Origin: Cladophialophora immunda | Taxonomy: Eukaryota > Ascomycota > Eurotiomycetes > Chaetothyriales > Herpotrichiellaceae | Assembly: GCF_000835495.1 (NCBI RefSeq) | Contig: NW_015622547.1 | Span: 1,488,001 to 1,552,000 of the forward strand | Reading direction: 5' to 3' | DNA length: 64,000 nt | In this document: positions 1 to 11,947 of the stretch, piece after piece | Layout of the letters: each line of letters begins with the position of its first letter | Numbering within the stretch: the stretch's first letter is position 1 | Notes under the pieces: model-generated | Told to the model about the DNA's origin: nothing | The model's input: the letters and a program-made list of their open reading frames with translations, nothing else | The model's database searches: none | Position numbers and translations under genes: made by a program

Positions 1-238
1 TAGCGAGGCATACCTCTTCAACCGGAAGGTCCTCGTAATGTGGGCCGTCCATTAGGTGTTGAATCGCATTTTTCACTTTGTTGGAAGCCTCTATACTGGC
101 GGCTTTCGGAACCCTGCAAAGTCAGCAATACAGCTCGGAAACAAAGGGCTGAACTAAATTGACGGATTTATCTCGCCGTCTGATCCATGAGATCCTTGCA
201 CAGAAGCTCTTTCTGCCAGCTTGCCAGCAATTACAACA

Positions 239-2127
239 ATGTCTTTCGGAGGTCATGATGAGATCTCGAAGCACGTCATATGTCTCATCATAGGAGGTGG
301 GATGAGTGGCGTGTCGATGGGTGCTCATCTGATTTCACAGCGCGTTTTGAAGCATTCGGAGTTCCTCATTGTCGATCGACACGCCGATTACGGGGGTGTC
401 TGGGAGGCAAACACATATCCCGGCGCCGCTTGCGACGTGCCGAGCCATGCGTACGTTATGCCTTTTTCTTTAAAAGCTGGTATGTAGCGAGTCTCCTCTC
501 TACAGGAAAATGAGCCGAGATACTTAGTTGAAAGATAGATTGGACCAGAAAGTACGCCCCTCAAAAAGAGATCAAACAGTACTACGTGGAAATTGCAGAA
601 CGCCATAAACTGCGCCAGAATACAGTGTTTAACACACGGGTGGTCGAGGCCCGATGGCACCAGGCCGATCTCATTTGGGATGTTTTAGTGGAGGATGTCA
701 CCACGGGTAAGCTGAGCAGATGGAGAACCAATTCCATTGTCCATGCCGGCGGTCAATTCTGGAAGCCTAAATACGTCGATATTCCCGGGCGCGAAACCTT
801 CAAAGGAGAACAGATACACACTGCAGAATGGCGACATGATATTGACTTGCATGGGAAGCGCATTGCCCTGATTGGGACGGGCCCCAGTGCAGCTCAAGTA
901 GCACCGAAGATTCAGCCGATTGCCAGGCAGCTCAATGTTTATCAGAGGAGTGCGACCTATGTGATGCCTCGAGGGGATGATCCAGTGCCTGGCTGGAAGA
1001 AGACACTATTCGGCTGGGTTCCTGGTCTTCTTTGGTTGTATCACATGTGGTGGTATGTTGATGTATGGTTTCTACCTCCTCTTCTTCAATGGGGTATCTA
1101 GTTCCTAATTCGGGCTGACTGCAGACTGAAATGAGTAAACCCATGTGGCTTTCTGGAACAAAACGACATCAACAAGCCGGTGATTTTGCTCTTAAGCATC
1201 TGAAGGACCAAGTGAAGGACCCCGTGGTGCGCAGAAAGCTCACGCCGCGAAACCAATTCGGGTGCAAGCGAATACTCGTTCTTGACGACTGGTATGCAAT
1301 GTTCAACCAGCCAAACGTCGAATTGATCACCGACAAACCCATTCGAATCACGGAGAGAGGGATTATTTCGAAACCACCGCATGAACTTACGAAAGATCAG
1401 CTACAGGGCTTGCCCACCGGGGCCTATGATCTGAGGAATGAAGATCCTGAGGCTGTAGAGACCGAGAGAGAGGCTGACGTTATAATCTGGGGCACTGGTG
1501 AGTTCACGCATCGGCATTGATTGCAAACCAAAACATCTTCTTACTCGCCCCAGGTTTCGACATGAATGCTCAGGGTAGCCATTTTCAAGTTTACGGTGTA
1601 AATGGCATTAACCTGGAGAAGGTATGGGGGGACACCCCGAGAGCATATTACAGTACGTGATGAAACCTCAAAATGAAGCCTCTGTTAGCTTACTGTTTTC
1701 TAGGTGTGGGAGTGAGCAAGTTTCCCAACTTTATGCTCCTCATGGGTCCTAATGCGGCAAATTTCTGGTCCAACATTCCATTTTTAGTCCAGGTCCAGGT
1801 CAAATACAACTGTCAACTGGTGGCGCACATCAAGAAGCAGATCAACAAAGGTCCATATGGACTGTACATCAAACCCGAAGTTCAGTCGGCCTACAACGAC
1901 TGGATTCAGGCGAACATGGGTAACATTGCCATCTTGTCACCCAACTGTTCAAACTACTATAAGGTAGATCCCCTTTCATTCTATTGGCGCCATCTCCTGA
2001 CCAAGTCTTCCAGAATTCAAAGAGTGAACCTACCTTCTGGAGTCCCCTTAACGGCTATGATTATGCTTGGCGAATGGCGTGGCCAAAGTATGAGGATTAC
2101 GTCCAGCTACGGAACGACAAATCATAG
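239..2127 (+). CDS. FAD-dependent Baeyer-Villiger monooxygenase
   Basis: Predicted flavin monooxygenase that inserts one oxygen next to a ketone using NADPH and O2. Exons 239-479, 539-1062, 1125-1497, 1554-1652, 1704-1963 and 2014-2127 give 536 aa in frame. The ATG at 239 is the first one; upstream codons in frame include only a TTG. An FAD dinucleotide motif GGGMSG lies at residues 19-24, followed by GGVWEANTYPGAACDVPSH, typical of the family. The BVMO fingerprint FxGxxxHxxxW is at about residues 168-178 (FKGEQIHTAEW), followed by Arg where Pro or Asp is usual. A second Rossmann motif GTGPSAAQ follows. The segment GSHFQVYGVNGINL near the C-terminus is typical of fungal BVMOs. It is the first of two unlike BVMOs in the cluster. 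The family is certain; the substrate is not. Confidence 0.9.
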
Positions 2128-2244
2128 GAGTTCATCACCCAAACCCACGCCAAACGATGGATTGACATGGTGCAGTCCGAGTCGGGAAGACAAAACCGCA
2201 TACCGAGCTCTTGTCAGGTTCTCTGTATCGGCGAAAAGAATTTC

Positions 2245-2541
2245 GCTCGAAAATAGATGATATAGCGACAATTTATTATGTCTGTTGTAACCGGGCAAAG
2301 TGTATGATATTGAGACTGAATCACTGTTTAATCACCCCTGAGTGAATTACTATAGAAACTGGAATGCGGAGACCTGTCCTTGAATCCACCCACAATACAT
2401 GATGCTGATTGATTCCGAAAAACATGGAAGTGATAATTCCGGAAAGTGCACCACAAAAAGAAACATTCATACCAAGCAGTAACTAATAATGTCATTGTCC
2501 AAATAGCCCAGCTCCCCTTCCTTGTCACCGTTCGGCTCATT
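2245..2541 (+). promoter_or_regulatory. promoter of the cyclase-type hydrolase with TTCCG motifs
   Basis: Intergenic stretch between the first BVMO and the hydrolase. It holds ATTCCGAAA at 2412-2420 and the perfect palindrome TTCCGGAA inside AATTCCGGAA at 2435-2444, about 100 bp upstream of the ATG. These match the motif repeated across the cluster promoters. Binding by the cluster regulator is inference. Confidence 0.5.
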
Positions 2542-3706
2542 ATGAGACGGCCAAGATTCGACGAATTGCCTCTCCACGAGGAGGATCCCCCCTTTTCCGC
2601 GTGGCGTCTTTATGGACCAGACGATGAACTTGGGTGTCTGAATCTCCTCACCCCTGAAGTTGTCAAAGAAGCTTCCAAAGAAATTCAGACAGGCATTCGA
2701 ATTGGGCTGGATGGGCCTCTCAACTATCTGAAGCGAGCTCCACATAACCGTCAGAACCTGACTCACACCATCATTCACAAAGAACCTCGTGCGGTGCACG
2801 ACGACGTGCTCATCTTCAATTCACAGGTCTGTTGACCCTTCTGATTCTGCGTCGGTGGTCGTTCATCCAGCGAAAAGTCTGACCCGAATCAGATATCCGC
2901 GCAGTGGGATGGTTTCCGACATTTCGGTTACCAGGAGCGCAAAGTATTCTACAACGGAGCAAAAGTGGAAGATCTCTCCGGGGTCAAAGCTGATTCGAAG
3001 CTTGGAATCCAAGGTCAGTCCTTTTGAGACATGTTTCTCTCTGCCACTATCGACACAAGGGGAATTTTTCGGTTGAACTTGAATAGCATGGTGCAGACAA
3101 GGGATTGCTGGCCGTGGTGTATTTCTAGACTATCTGCATTGGGCACGATCACAAGGGAAGAACTACGATCTCCTCGGCGACCATGCATTGACCGTTGATG
3201 AACTGAAGGCGGTGGCTGAATTCCAGAAGGTGGAATTCAAGAAAGGCGACATCTTGATCATCCGAACGGGCTTCCATGCTGGGTACGAGGCTCTCAGTGA
3301 AGAGGAGAAAATTGCATGGAGTTATGGAAGCCCAATGAAACACGTCGGGGTCGAGACATCCCTGGGAATGGCTAGGTGGCTATGGGACACCGGGTTCTGC
3401 GCATGTGCCGGAGACAGCCCTGCGTTTGAGAGGATGCCGAAGCAGTCTTCGATCCCCGGCGATCTGTTTCTACACGAACTCATTCTGAGTGGATGGGGCA
3501 TGCCGATAGGTACGGTCCAAAAGCTGGCCCTTCCGCTGGTGTCCCCCAAAAAAGTGCTGATATGATTGACAGGGGAAATGTGGAGTCTGGACGCACTCGG
3601 CGAGGAATGCCGAAAGCAAAATCGGTATTCCTTCTTCTTGACAAGCATGCCTCTCAACGTCGACGGCTTAGTGGGAAGTCCAGCCAACGTAATGGCAATT
3701 TTTTAG
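2542..3706 (+). CDS. cyclase / kynurenine-formamidase-like hydrolase (PF04199 type)
   Basis: Probable metal-dependent hydrolase of the cyclase family, which opens amides, lactones or related rings. Exons 2542-2826, 2893-3013, 3102-3509 and 3573-3706 give 315 aa. Recognisable segments are the N-terminal LYGPDDELGCLNLLTPE, QWDGFRHFGYQ (fungal form of the family's HxGTHxD metal region), GIAGRGVFLDY, and FKKGDILIIRTGFHAGY. ACAGDSPAFER sits near the end, where the family has its downstream active-site segment. The gene follows the first BVMO on the same strand about 400 bp away, so it could hydrolyse the BVMO product. The family call is firm. The role as lactone hydrolase is inference from context. 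Confidence 0.85.
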
Positions 3707-3915
3707 AACGGAAATATCTCGATGCCATGATTAGTCTGGGGGCGTTGCCCTGCCCAAAATACTATGTGTTACATTCCTTGTGACAGGCACAAGACTTCCA
3801 AGCCAGAACAGACATAACTATCAGAGTTCAAAATAGAACGCGGGTGCCCTTGGGAAGCACAATGAAGGGCGGCAATGTATCCCTCACGCACATATGCACG
3901 CAGACGTGAAAGTTC

Positions 3916-6900
3916 TCAAGATGATGTTTGCCATGAGCCTAGTTCCTGGTTCATTGGAAACGCCATTTGCTGAGTGCTCAGGAACTCTCCTTGCAACCAG
4001 AGCTCGTCCAGTTCATGTGTCGTATAAGATAAGTCGTGAGCTAATGGGTTCATCAGGGTGTAGGAGAACGAGCCGTCGAATTTGGCGCCCATCATGCTTT
4101 CGTCCGCCGGTTGCCGAGGTGGGGTTCGAATTGACGGGAACTCGTCTATTAGCGTGTCAAAGTTGATATTCGCCATCTGGAAATCGGCAGGGGGGTCCGG
4201 GGTTGCCATGTCCCCGTCGCTGTGTCGGGAGATGGCTAGGTTGGTCTCGTGGATAATTCGACTTATGGAGCTGAGCGCATGGCGGGCCAGTGGATAATCA
4301 GACCGGAGTTGGTTGAGCAGTTGCAAGCCTTTCTTGAATTGCTCGATGGCGTCAGTCCGAAGCTGTGGAGGGTTGCCGCTCTTGATGATGATGCAGACGA
4401 GGCTCAAGATGGCGCCTTGGACGTAAAGCACCGACGAGAATCGATCGGTGCGGCGGTGAAGGTCCGAGTTGATATACTGACCGATCGCGTTGATTGATCC
4501 TATAGCGATTGACACGCACTCCACTGCGGTCTGGTAGTCGTACTCTAAACTCAGCATCCGCTCCTGTCTCAGGAGGAACCGAAGTTGATTGACCCTCTTG
4601 AGTCCACGTTAGTTAGTTGTTCTAGACGGGCAAAGAGTGGTCACCTACTAGGTACAAGATGATGCTTTGCCGTATTGTTGAAGGCTGGTGATCATTCATC
4701 TCATGAAGCCTTTGCGCATGCTCATGCCACCGAAGGTGAGGCGGCAGTTGACTCACAGTATAGAGGATTCTCGCATCGAGGGAGGCAACAAGCTCTTGGT
4801 TGACGGGCGTCTGAACGCTGACCGAGAACATGGAATCCCAGATTTCGGCACAGAGTTTGCCCCATTTCACCGCGACAGCGAGGCATGGTCCATAAGAGTG
4901 CACCGGGTCTTCTGGGGGCAACGGTTTGTCCGGATCCATTTCGCGGTCATTATAGCTTTTGGGCAGGTCCACCCGGATGTCGGATTCTCGAATGAGGTAT
5001 GGAATGCCACTGTTGAGAGCAACGTTGCGTTCGAAGTAGAAGATAGTCCACATGATGCGTTGTCTCATGGCGATTTCAAAGGGGGTGCATGTCTCCCAGG
5101 CGTCCTGATTCGAGTACTTCATCTTGAAGCAGAGACGCGCCGCCCGGGCGATGGTGTCATAAGCGGCTTCACTGCGCTCCGCGTAAAGGAGATACTTAGC
5201 CTTGATTATGAGGCACTGCACAGTCATATGGTTGCCATTTCCGAGCCAGGTCAGGTTACCCAAAACGGTGTCTGCGCGACAAAATTCATCCCATCCGGGG
5301 ACATTTTCGGAGTCGGAGTTCGAGTCGTCCAAGATCTTGACTTCAGCGCAGACCAGGTTGATCAATGCGATGAATTGGATGTGATCAACATCTCGATTCT
5401 CATTAAGCTCGCTGATAAGGAAGCGGTTGAGCTGTTGGCGGAACTGACATTCGTTCAAGCAGGGATAGTGGGGATTTAGGTACTCGAAGAAGACATCCAC
5501 AAGGCGATAGAGCTCGGCACGATCGAGAGCTTTCGTTTCTCGTTCCAGGGTCGCAATATTTTTGTTTCGAGCTCGCGGAAGCCTCTCCCACCCAACACTT
5601 TGGGCGGGGCTTACTGGTCTGGCTTCCACTGGAGCGTGCGCTTGGTTTTCTCCCTCCCCGTTGTCAACGATCTTGTTGAGAGCGGTGATTGACTGGACGA
5701 TTGAGGTGGGCCCGTGAATCGTGCCGGGTCCAGGGAGTCGCACTTCATTCATCGGCGTTGTCAAGTCGGAGGCGTTTCTATCCTCTTCTGATGGTGTCTG
5801 TGCTGGGCTATCATCCTGCGAGCATTTATCGTGCACAGCGATATGGTTCTTAAAGACATTCAGCTCTCTCTCCACGGCAGTAAGCCGCGCCAGGACATCC
5901 CCAAGTGAGTTATTTGGAGCAGCCTCTTGTGCTGGCGCGTGCGACCCGATAGACACCCGGCTTATAGCAACAGACCTGCATCCTTGGTCAGTTAATCCAA
6001 GGATTTTGAACGAGGGATGATTAGCTGACTTTGGCTTATCGCCTTTTGAAAGTAGATTAGAGCGTCTTTTCCTGCTCGGCTGATACATACAAATCTCATC
6101 CCCTGCAAGACACTGCTGGCAAGTCTCCTCTCCTGAGCACTATGATATTGATAAGCACCACCCAATCATAGGGATTTCAGGTCTGACATGCGCGCTTACC
6201 TTGATCTTTCGCTTTTGGCAGTTGATACTATAAGAACTGTATTAGCGAATGATCTAAACAGGAGAGGAAGGGTCTCGAACCAAGCTTGTGGGACATATCT
6301 GCCTCTTTTATTGGCCGCCTTTCTCTCCTTTGTAGTCCCGTCCCCGGCCCCCGCGTCTCCAGTTGCTTGAGCAATGGCATCACCAGGACTAACTCCGCCC
6401 AGGGGAGACGATTCAGTGGCGGAGACCGGCCTTGCTTGACTGGCCCAAGCTTGCCACTGTTTCTCGGCGGACCCGGGTAATGTAAATTTGGGATTATCTG
6501 AGCCAGACACAGCGTTCTCGCCAGATCCCACTACCGGACCTCCCACCACCTGCACAATTTCCGCTGGGCTGGTAGTGACAAGGTGACCTGGAGATAAATG
6601 CTGAGAGGCGCTGCCAGATTTTCTTTGGGAGATGTCGGTGGGTGGTGAAGGTAAAGCACCATTGACGGAGTTGGCGGTCTGGTCAGTGACACCACAGGTA
6701 CACTCCCACATACCACAAATCTGGCATGATCGTCTGGGGTTCTTCCATCCCTGCTGAGAATCTGCGCCCTCACCGTCGGGCTTGCCCGCCCGGCAGCACT
6801 GCTGGTGGCGGAGCAAGACGTCTCTAGGTGCAGTGAGTGTCTAACGTCAAAAGGGCGAGATGTCACACCGAAGCTCGGGGCAAAAGACAAACAGACCTCC

Positions 6901-7066
6901 TGGATAATTTTTTCCCGCAGAGATTACACGCGTGGTGCTTTGCATCTTGGGAGCTATGCAAAGACACCATGTGCCGCTTCAGGTGCTCCAAGCGTGCAAA
7001 TTGGGCGTTACACTCGGGACATGCATTTCGGGAAGGCTCTGGTCGCTCTTGTCGTTGGGCCTTCAT
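3916..7066 (-). CDS. C2H2 plus Zn2Cys6 transcription factor with fungal-specific TF domain
   Basis: Likely pathway regulator of the cluster, acting in the nucleus. Exons in transcript order are 7066-6897, 6823-6281, 6227-6200, 6139-4649 and 4596-3916, giving 970 aa in frame. A C2H2 finger is at residues 16-37 (CPEC...H...H). A second finger starts at C47-C50 and ends H63 with a Cys pair, CC66-67, in place of the last His. A complete Zn2Cys6 domain spans residues 238-264 with spacing C-x2-C-x6-C-x5-C-x2-C-x6-C; it is split over three exons, one only 28 bp long. A PF04082-like domain follows (LYRLVDVFFEYLNPHYPCL, later TIFYFERNVALNSGIPYLI). The linker between finger types is about 170 aa and could hide another intron. 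It is divergent from the esterase gene across an intergenic region holding TTCCG motifs, so autoregulation is possible. Confidence 0.88.
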
Positions 7067-7844
7067 TTTTCCTCGGGGAGTTCAAACATGCCACGTTATC
7101 GTTGGAATGGAGCTGCCACGGCCGATATGTCCTGTTCCGGCCTACCAAAGGCTCCAAGTGCTCAGTGCTGTAGGGCTACTGAATGCTGGACCTAGACGGC
7201 AGCCCGGTTGCTTCACGTGCTCCTCAAGCAAATGCAAGGCTCACGTGTATCTCGCCGCCTGACTCTGACGGAAGGCCAGTCAACCCACCGCAAATTCAGA
7301 GCTGAGCGTCTTTTGTGCAGAGAGAGTCTCAGGAAATTCCGGCGGCGGGGGGCCCTTTAAGTAGCCCTTTCTCCTACATTATTTCCGAGGCCCAATCACG
7401 GGTACATGTTCCTGTTCCGGCCGGTCGAAGGGCATGCAAGGTACTGATAGGTCCGCCGAGCCAGTCCAAGGCTTGGATCCCCCGCGTCACCCCGTATCAC
7501 CCCGCGTTGCTGCCATTTTGAGCGGGTCGCCGAAGCTAGAGCTCTTGACTCTAACCTTTTTCTCCCACAGCCCCATCTAGTGCCAGCGTGCGTGCGGCGT
7601 TGTTGTGCACAAAAAACTGTTTACGACCACCCCGGCAATTGTGTGCTCCCGGAAGACTGTTAATGTGTGTTCTTCGGAAGACAAGGTGGTGTGAGCTGAA
7701 TCAATCTCCGTTCGGACGGTGGCAACTTTCACCCACTCCTGTAACTCCACTGCATTCCGTGTGGCTACGTTCCTCGTGCTAGCTCGCAGGTCAACTAATT
7801 GAGAAAAAAGCTCTTTCCTAGAGCCTCCTTCAAACGAGGTTACA
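7067..7844. promoter_or_regulatory. divergent promoter between regulator and esterase
   Basis: Gene-free stretch shared by the regulator and the esterase. It contains AATTCCGG at 7335-7342, TTTCCGA at 7382-7388, and a repeated GGAAGAC element (CCCGGAAGAC at 7648-7657 and TTCGGAAGAC at 7673-7682). TCACGTG E-box-like elements are at 7213-7219 and 7241-7247. No gene was recognised inside it. Confidence 0.45.
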
Positions 7845-9295
7845 ATGGTCACGGCAGGAACCATGGTTGCTCCAAGCCACTCACACCTTTCGCAAATTCA
7901 CCCATCTTTCGTAGGCCATGTGCAGGATGTCAATGTTGCCTTTGATAAAATATGGACCTTTCAAACTGTCAACGAGCTGCGGAAGAACTTTTCAGGAGCA
8001 AGGGTCAACTATCCCTCCTTTGCTCCTACACAGGGCTATGTTATCAGTCACGAAAGAGCACCGCTTTCGGATGGCACCGACATGGAGATCCGAGTCTACA
8101 GGCCTGAAAACAAAAAGGGACGTCTCCCCATGTTCTATGTGTGCCACGGAGGAGGTTTGTATTGCCAAACTTGATCATATCATGGAGGCTTTGAAGAGGG
8201 CTCATCGTGTCATAGGTTGGACAGTCGGTGGTCACGATTCTGAGGCGATCATGAATCTCACTTCCTGTGTTCAAGCAGGGATCACCGTAATAAGTGTTGA
8301 TTATCGAAGGTATGCTTGGGATTTTCGCCTCGATGGCATCAATTAAGAAAAATTCGTCTATCAAGGGCTCCCGAGCATCCTTTCCCAACGCCGATGAATG
8401 ACGCCTTTGAAGGTCTCCTCTGGGTATTGTGAACCTGCATTTCGCTGTCGTTTGGTAGCTTATTATCATTTAGGTCCTGGACAATGCTGCCTCCTTACAA
8501 GTTGACCCGTCCAAGGTGATTGTTGGAGGGAGCAGTTCTGGTGCCAACCTTGTGCGCACGCCGTCCACAACAGAGCCTCTGTGCTAACAATCAGATCATC
8601 AGGCGGCCGCAGTGGCCCTACGTGCGAGAGATTCGGGCCTGCAAGGTATCATCGGTCAGGTTTTGAATATTCCTGCACTTTGTCACCCTAAACATTTCCC
8701 GACCTCAAAGTATGAGCTTCTAAGTTTTGCCCAAAACAAAGACTCTCCCACCACCAACTCAGAACGCATGCAATGGTTTTGGGGTATGGCAAGCTTATCC
8801 TTCTCTGATTTCGTCTTTCAAGGTAATGGTACGCTCCAGATTGCCATGGCTGATGTGTGCATTATGATTACTTTTTCTTTCAGATCAATATCTTCCAGAT
8901 CAAAATACACATGCCTACGCGAACCCCCTTCTTGCGTCCTCCCATTCTGGGCTTCCTCCTTGCCGTAGGTCTAACTTCCCATCCCTGCATGGATCGAAGC
9001 TTACCGCCCTTTTGCCATAGTCATCCAAGTCGCTGGCATGGATCCTTTGCGGGACGAAGGAATGGCATATGCGAGTGCTTTGGAAGTTGCAGAGTGAGCT
9101 TATGAATCATCCGAGGCACGCTTCAACATCCTAAGATATCTTAGTGTTCCGACCACCCTCAAGATTTTCCCAGGACTTCCCCATGGTTTCATTATGATCC
9201 TCACTCTTCCACAGACCGCAGAATATTATCGGAATGTCGTTGAGTGGATTTCGCAATTGCTCGGAGCTCTCCAGCCGACAGAGATAGATGGTTAG
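7845..9295 (+). CDS. alpha/beta hydrolase, HSL-type esterase (Abhydrolase_3)
   Basis: Predicted carboxylesterase or lactonase. Eight exons (7845-8154, 8216-8309, 8366-8423, 8474-8551, 8603-8783, 8884-8964, 9021-9093, 9145-9295) give 341 aa. All hormone-sensitive-lipase features are visible: the oxyanion motif HGGG at residues 101-104, the nucleophile elbow GSSSG at 173-177 with Ser175, the acid in GMDPLRDE, and the base in GLPHGF. Very short exons and introns of 50-100 bp are normal for this clade. It lies divergent from the regulator and convergent with the aldolase. Hydrolysis of esters or lactones made by the BVMOs is a reasonable inference. Confidence 0.88.
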
Positions 9296-9490
9296 TGGAC
9301 AGGCATTTCCTTCGACATTGTCACCGATTTGTTCCTAAATCAGGTTCGAAGAGAATTTCGGCCATGTATATTTGCTTAACACAATCCAATTGTTGTCCTC
9401 CACGTTCATTTCAATGGGTCTGTGAATGGTCTTCCCAGGGGTGCCGAACATGACTCTCTACCCAGCCAGCGGGAATTAATTCTCATAAAT

Positions 9491-10368
9491 CTACGATGAG
9501 GTCTGCGTTTGTGTCTGCTGCGCGGCCATTGTGCCATTCTTACAGTCTTCCAAGTTAGCCTTGGCCCCTTGAGCCAGCAAGGTTGCCTCCCCAGGGAGCT
9601 AAAAAGTATAAGCACACAGGGGGCGTGATTAGGGGTTGTAGAGTCCCTCGAACGTACCAAAAGAAAATTGAACCCCTCCAGCGTTCGGCATTTGCAGGAT
9701 TCACCATCCCTCGCAAATATTCCGACTGGCTTTCCGAGCCGGCTGCAAGTCGCTAGGATCTTTTGCAAGGCTTCAAGGTAGACACTTTCGGTGCCATCGC
9801 TTCCTGGCAGGCCCATGGATAATCTTAAATCGACTGGCCCAACAAAGACAGACGTGACACCGTCAACTGATGCTATCTTCTCGATGTTGTTGAGGCCTTG
9901 AACTGACTCAATCATGGGGATGAGCGCAATCCGGTTGCTGGTATGATTCAGATATTTGTCCGTTGTTGCTGCAGGATCCAGGTCCGCAAAAAGAGCCAAT
10001 GCCGGACCAAAGCTGCGTGCTCCTCTTGGCGGATAGAGCGCGCTCTGGACAATATTCTCCATCTGTGCCCGGGATTCCACCATGGGCACAATAATCCCTA
10101 CTGCACCGGCGTCGAGCGCCCACTTGATCCATTCGGGCCCGTGAGATGGAATTCGCACAAGCGGTTGGCATTTGCCTGCCGATGCAGCCATCACAACATG
10201 AACCAGGACGCCAGCTTCACGGGCGGACAGAGGATGATGTTCCATATCGATCATGACAAAGTCATAGCCTACACGAGAGAGGATCTGGGAGCTGAAAGTC
10301 GAGCCGAACCCGAGGGTACAGCCCAGGGCTGTCCTGCCGTCAGGCTGCGAAAGAGGAAAGTCCGCCAT
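9491..10368 (-). CDS. HpcH/HpaI-type aldolase
   Basis: Predicted class II metal-dependent aldolase of the 2,4-dihydroxyhept-2-ene-1,7-dioate aldolase family, which releases pyruvate or a similar keto acid from a hydroxy-keto acid. Exons in transcript order are 10368-9658 and 9598-9491, giving 272 aa, the usual family length. Typical segments are GYDFVMIDMEHHPLS, QPLVRIPS, ALDAGAVGIIVPMVES, IPMIESVQGLNNI and VFVGPVDLRLSMG. An in-frame codon run extends upstream to 10527 but looks unlike the family, so the ATG at 10368 is preferred. Reading through the intron gives a longer, meaningless tail. In a degradation pathway it would act late, on an opened chain. Confidence 0.87.
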
Positions 10369-11077
10369 CCCTTCGTACAGTGGATGGGAATGTCGAAGGC
10401 CGCCCAGTTGACGCACATCACTTGTCAAATAGACAGTCCTTGATTGCGAAAAGGAGGTGATGCAGGGAAATTTTGAGCGAAATGCAGGGGCGATTTCCGA
10501 AACCGTCGCCTCCACGCCTAGCAACAAGCCGGCAGCTGTGGCTCAGTCAGAGATGCCAGCTCATTCACAGGTAATCCAATGGCTCTTTTTGCGCCACCTC
10601 CGCATTCCGTTTGTACTCCCAGGCGCTCAGGCCAAAGAATTTGACTACTGAGCGCGTTTTGACGGGATTGAGGGAGCCATCATACACATCTCTCTAAGCT
10701 AATATGGCTTGTCGAAAGACACATTTGAATCATTCTCCAGGCTATTTTGTTCTGTTATGTCCTATAGTGATCTAGCAATTTGATAGAGATTCCTCCTGGA
10801 CGTCGGAATTCAACTCAAAAGTACACCCGGAATTCGTCCATTGCAAAATACCTTGATAAAAGTCAAAAAGCATATGTATGGTTGGGCTTACTGCAGTCAA
10901 TTGTTACACCTTTTCTGACCAAGATTTCCGTACGAACCTAGATAACACGGCGCATTAGATATCAAATCTCAAGAGCAGCGCAGGCCCTAAAAAGCTTCTC
11001 CTTTTGCCCATTCCAACCAAACACTTGTCCTTTACCTCAATTTTAATCCATCATCCATTCACAATTAGCCATTAGCC
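10369..11077. promoter_or_regulatory. divergent promoter between aldolase and CMD-like gene
   Basis: No gene seen. The stretch contains TTTCCGAAA at 10494-10502, a direct pair TCGGAATTC at 10803-10811 and CCCGGAATTCG at 10826-10836 (24 bp apart), and TTTCCG near 10925. These match the cluster-wide motif. Confidence 0.5.
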
Positions 11078-11947
11078 ATGGTTCTTACTCAGAAACAGCT
11101 TCAGCTAAAGCAACGATTTCTCGAGAGCAGAGGCTATTGGACTGATGACTGGCACGCACTTCTGGTCATAAACCAGGACTATTTTGCAGCATACCTCAAC
11201 ATGCGTGAGGCTTCCGAGAGGAAGAACCGTCTCTCGGCGAAAGTGCAAGAATTCATTCACATAGCCGTCGCAGCATCGTGCACGCATATGTACATTCCTG
11301 GCGTGCGTGCTCACACCCATGCCGCCCTTGCGGCCGGGGCGACCATTGAGGAGATCATCGAAGTCGTCGGACTCACTTATCTTCTTGGAATCCATTCTGT
11401 TAGTAATGGGTCACAGATCTTACTGGAGGTTATGGAAGAGTTGGGCATTGAGAGCGACAAGAAAACATCTACGAACGAGTGGAAACAAGTCGAGGAAGAA
11501 TTCATTAAACACCGCGGTTTCTTCCCAGAGTCGTTTCGGCCGATCCTCCAGCTCGACCCCATCTACCTTGAAGCTTACACCGAATTCTCTTCGCTCCCTG
11601 CGAAAACACAGGTGCTGGAGCCCAAAATTAGAGAGATTATTACGTGTGCATTTGATGCGGCCACCACTCATCTTTACCACCGGGGCACGAAAATCCACAT
11701 GAGGAATGCTCTGAAGCTCGGGGCTACTCCCGAGGAGATTATGGAGATGCTCGAAATCACGAGTCTCATTGGCATCCATGGAGTCCTCGAAACAGCACCA
11801 ATCCTCGCCGGTCATCTCAAGAGTCAGAAGAGCGCTACGCAAAACACAGCTATGCGTGATGTGGCAAACGGTGTTACCCATGTATCGGCCAACGGCAACG
11901 GCAATCTCAGCGATTTTCTGGATAATGAGACTAATGGACATATATAG
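11078..11947 (+). CDS. tandem carboxymuconolactone-decarboxylase-like protein
   Basis: Single-exon gene for 289 aa, built of two AhpD/CMD-like (PF02627) repeats. Repeat 1 holds KVQEFIHIAVAASCTHMY...HTHAALAAGATIEEIIEV. Repeat 2 holds KIREIITCAFDAATTHLY...HMRNALKLGATPEEIMEM. The CxxC redox pair of AhpD is not intact: the first repeat keeps one Cys (SCTH) and the second has none (ATTH). His residues in the helix are kept. A peroxidase role is therefore unlikely, and a decarboxylase, isomerase or binding role is possible. The last 40 residues are low-complexity and Asn/Gly-rich. The true reaction is unknown. Confidence 0.85.
   Translation: MVLTQKQLQLKQRFLESRGYWTDDWHALLVINQDYFAAYLNMREASERKNRLSAKVQEFIHIAVAASCTHMYIPGVRAHTHAALAAGATIEEIIEVVGLTYLLGIHSVSNGSQILLEVMEELGIESDKKTSTNEWKQVEEEFIKHRGFFPESFRPILQLDPIYLEAYTEFSSLPAKTQVLEPKIREIITCAFDAATTHLYHRGTKIHMRNALKLGATPEEIMEMLEITSLIGIHGVLETAPILAGHLKSQKSATQNTAMRDVANGVTHVSANGNGNLSDFLDNETNGHI

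Noticed and set aside
4110..4135. GGGTTCGAATT resembling a tRNA T-loop
   Set aside because: Lies inside the regulator's coding exon and no cloverleaf can be drawn around it.
9406..9657. Read-through C-terminal tail of the aldolase
   Set aside because: Sequence after GFNFLL is unlike the family; removing the intron 9599-9657 gives a sensible C-terminus ending at 9491.
10369..10527. Longer N-terminus for the aldolase
   Set aside because: The extra 53 residues do not match the family and overlap the promoter motif TTTCCGAAA.
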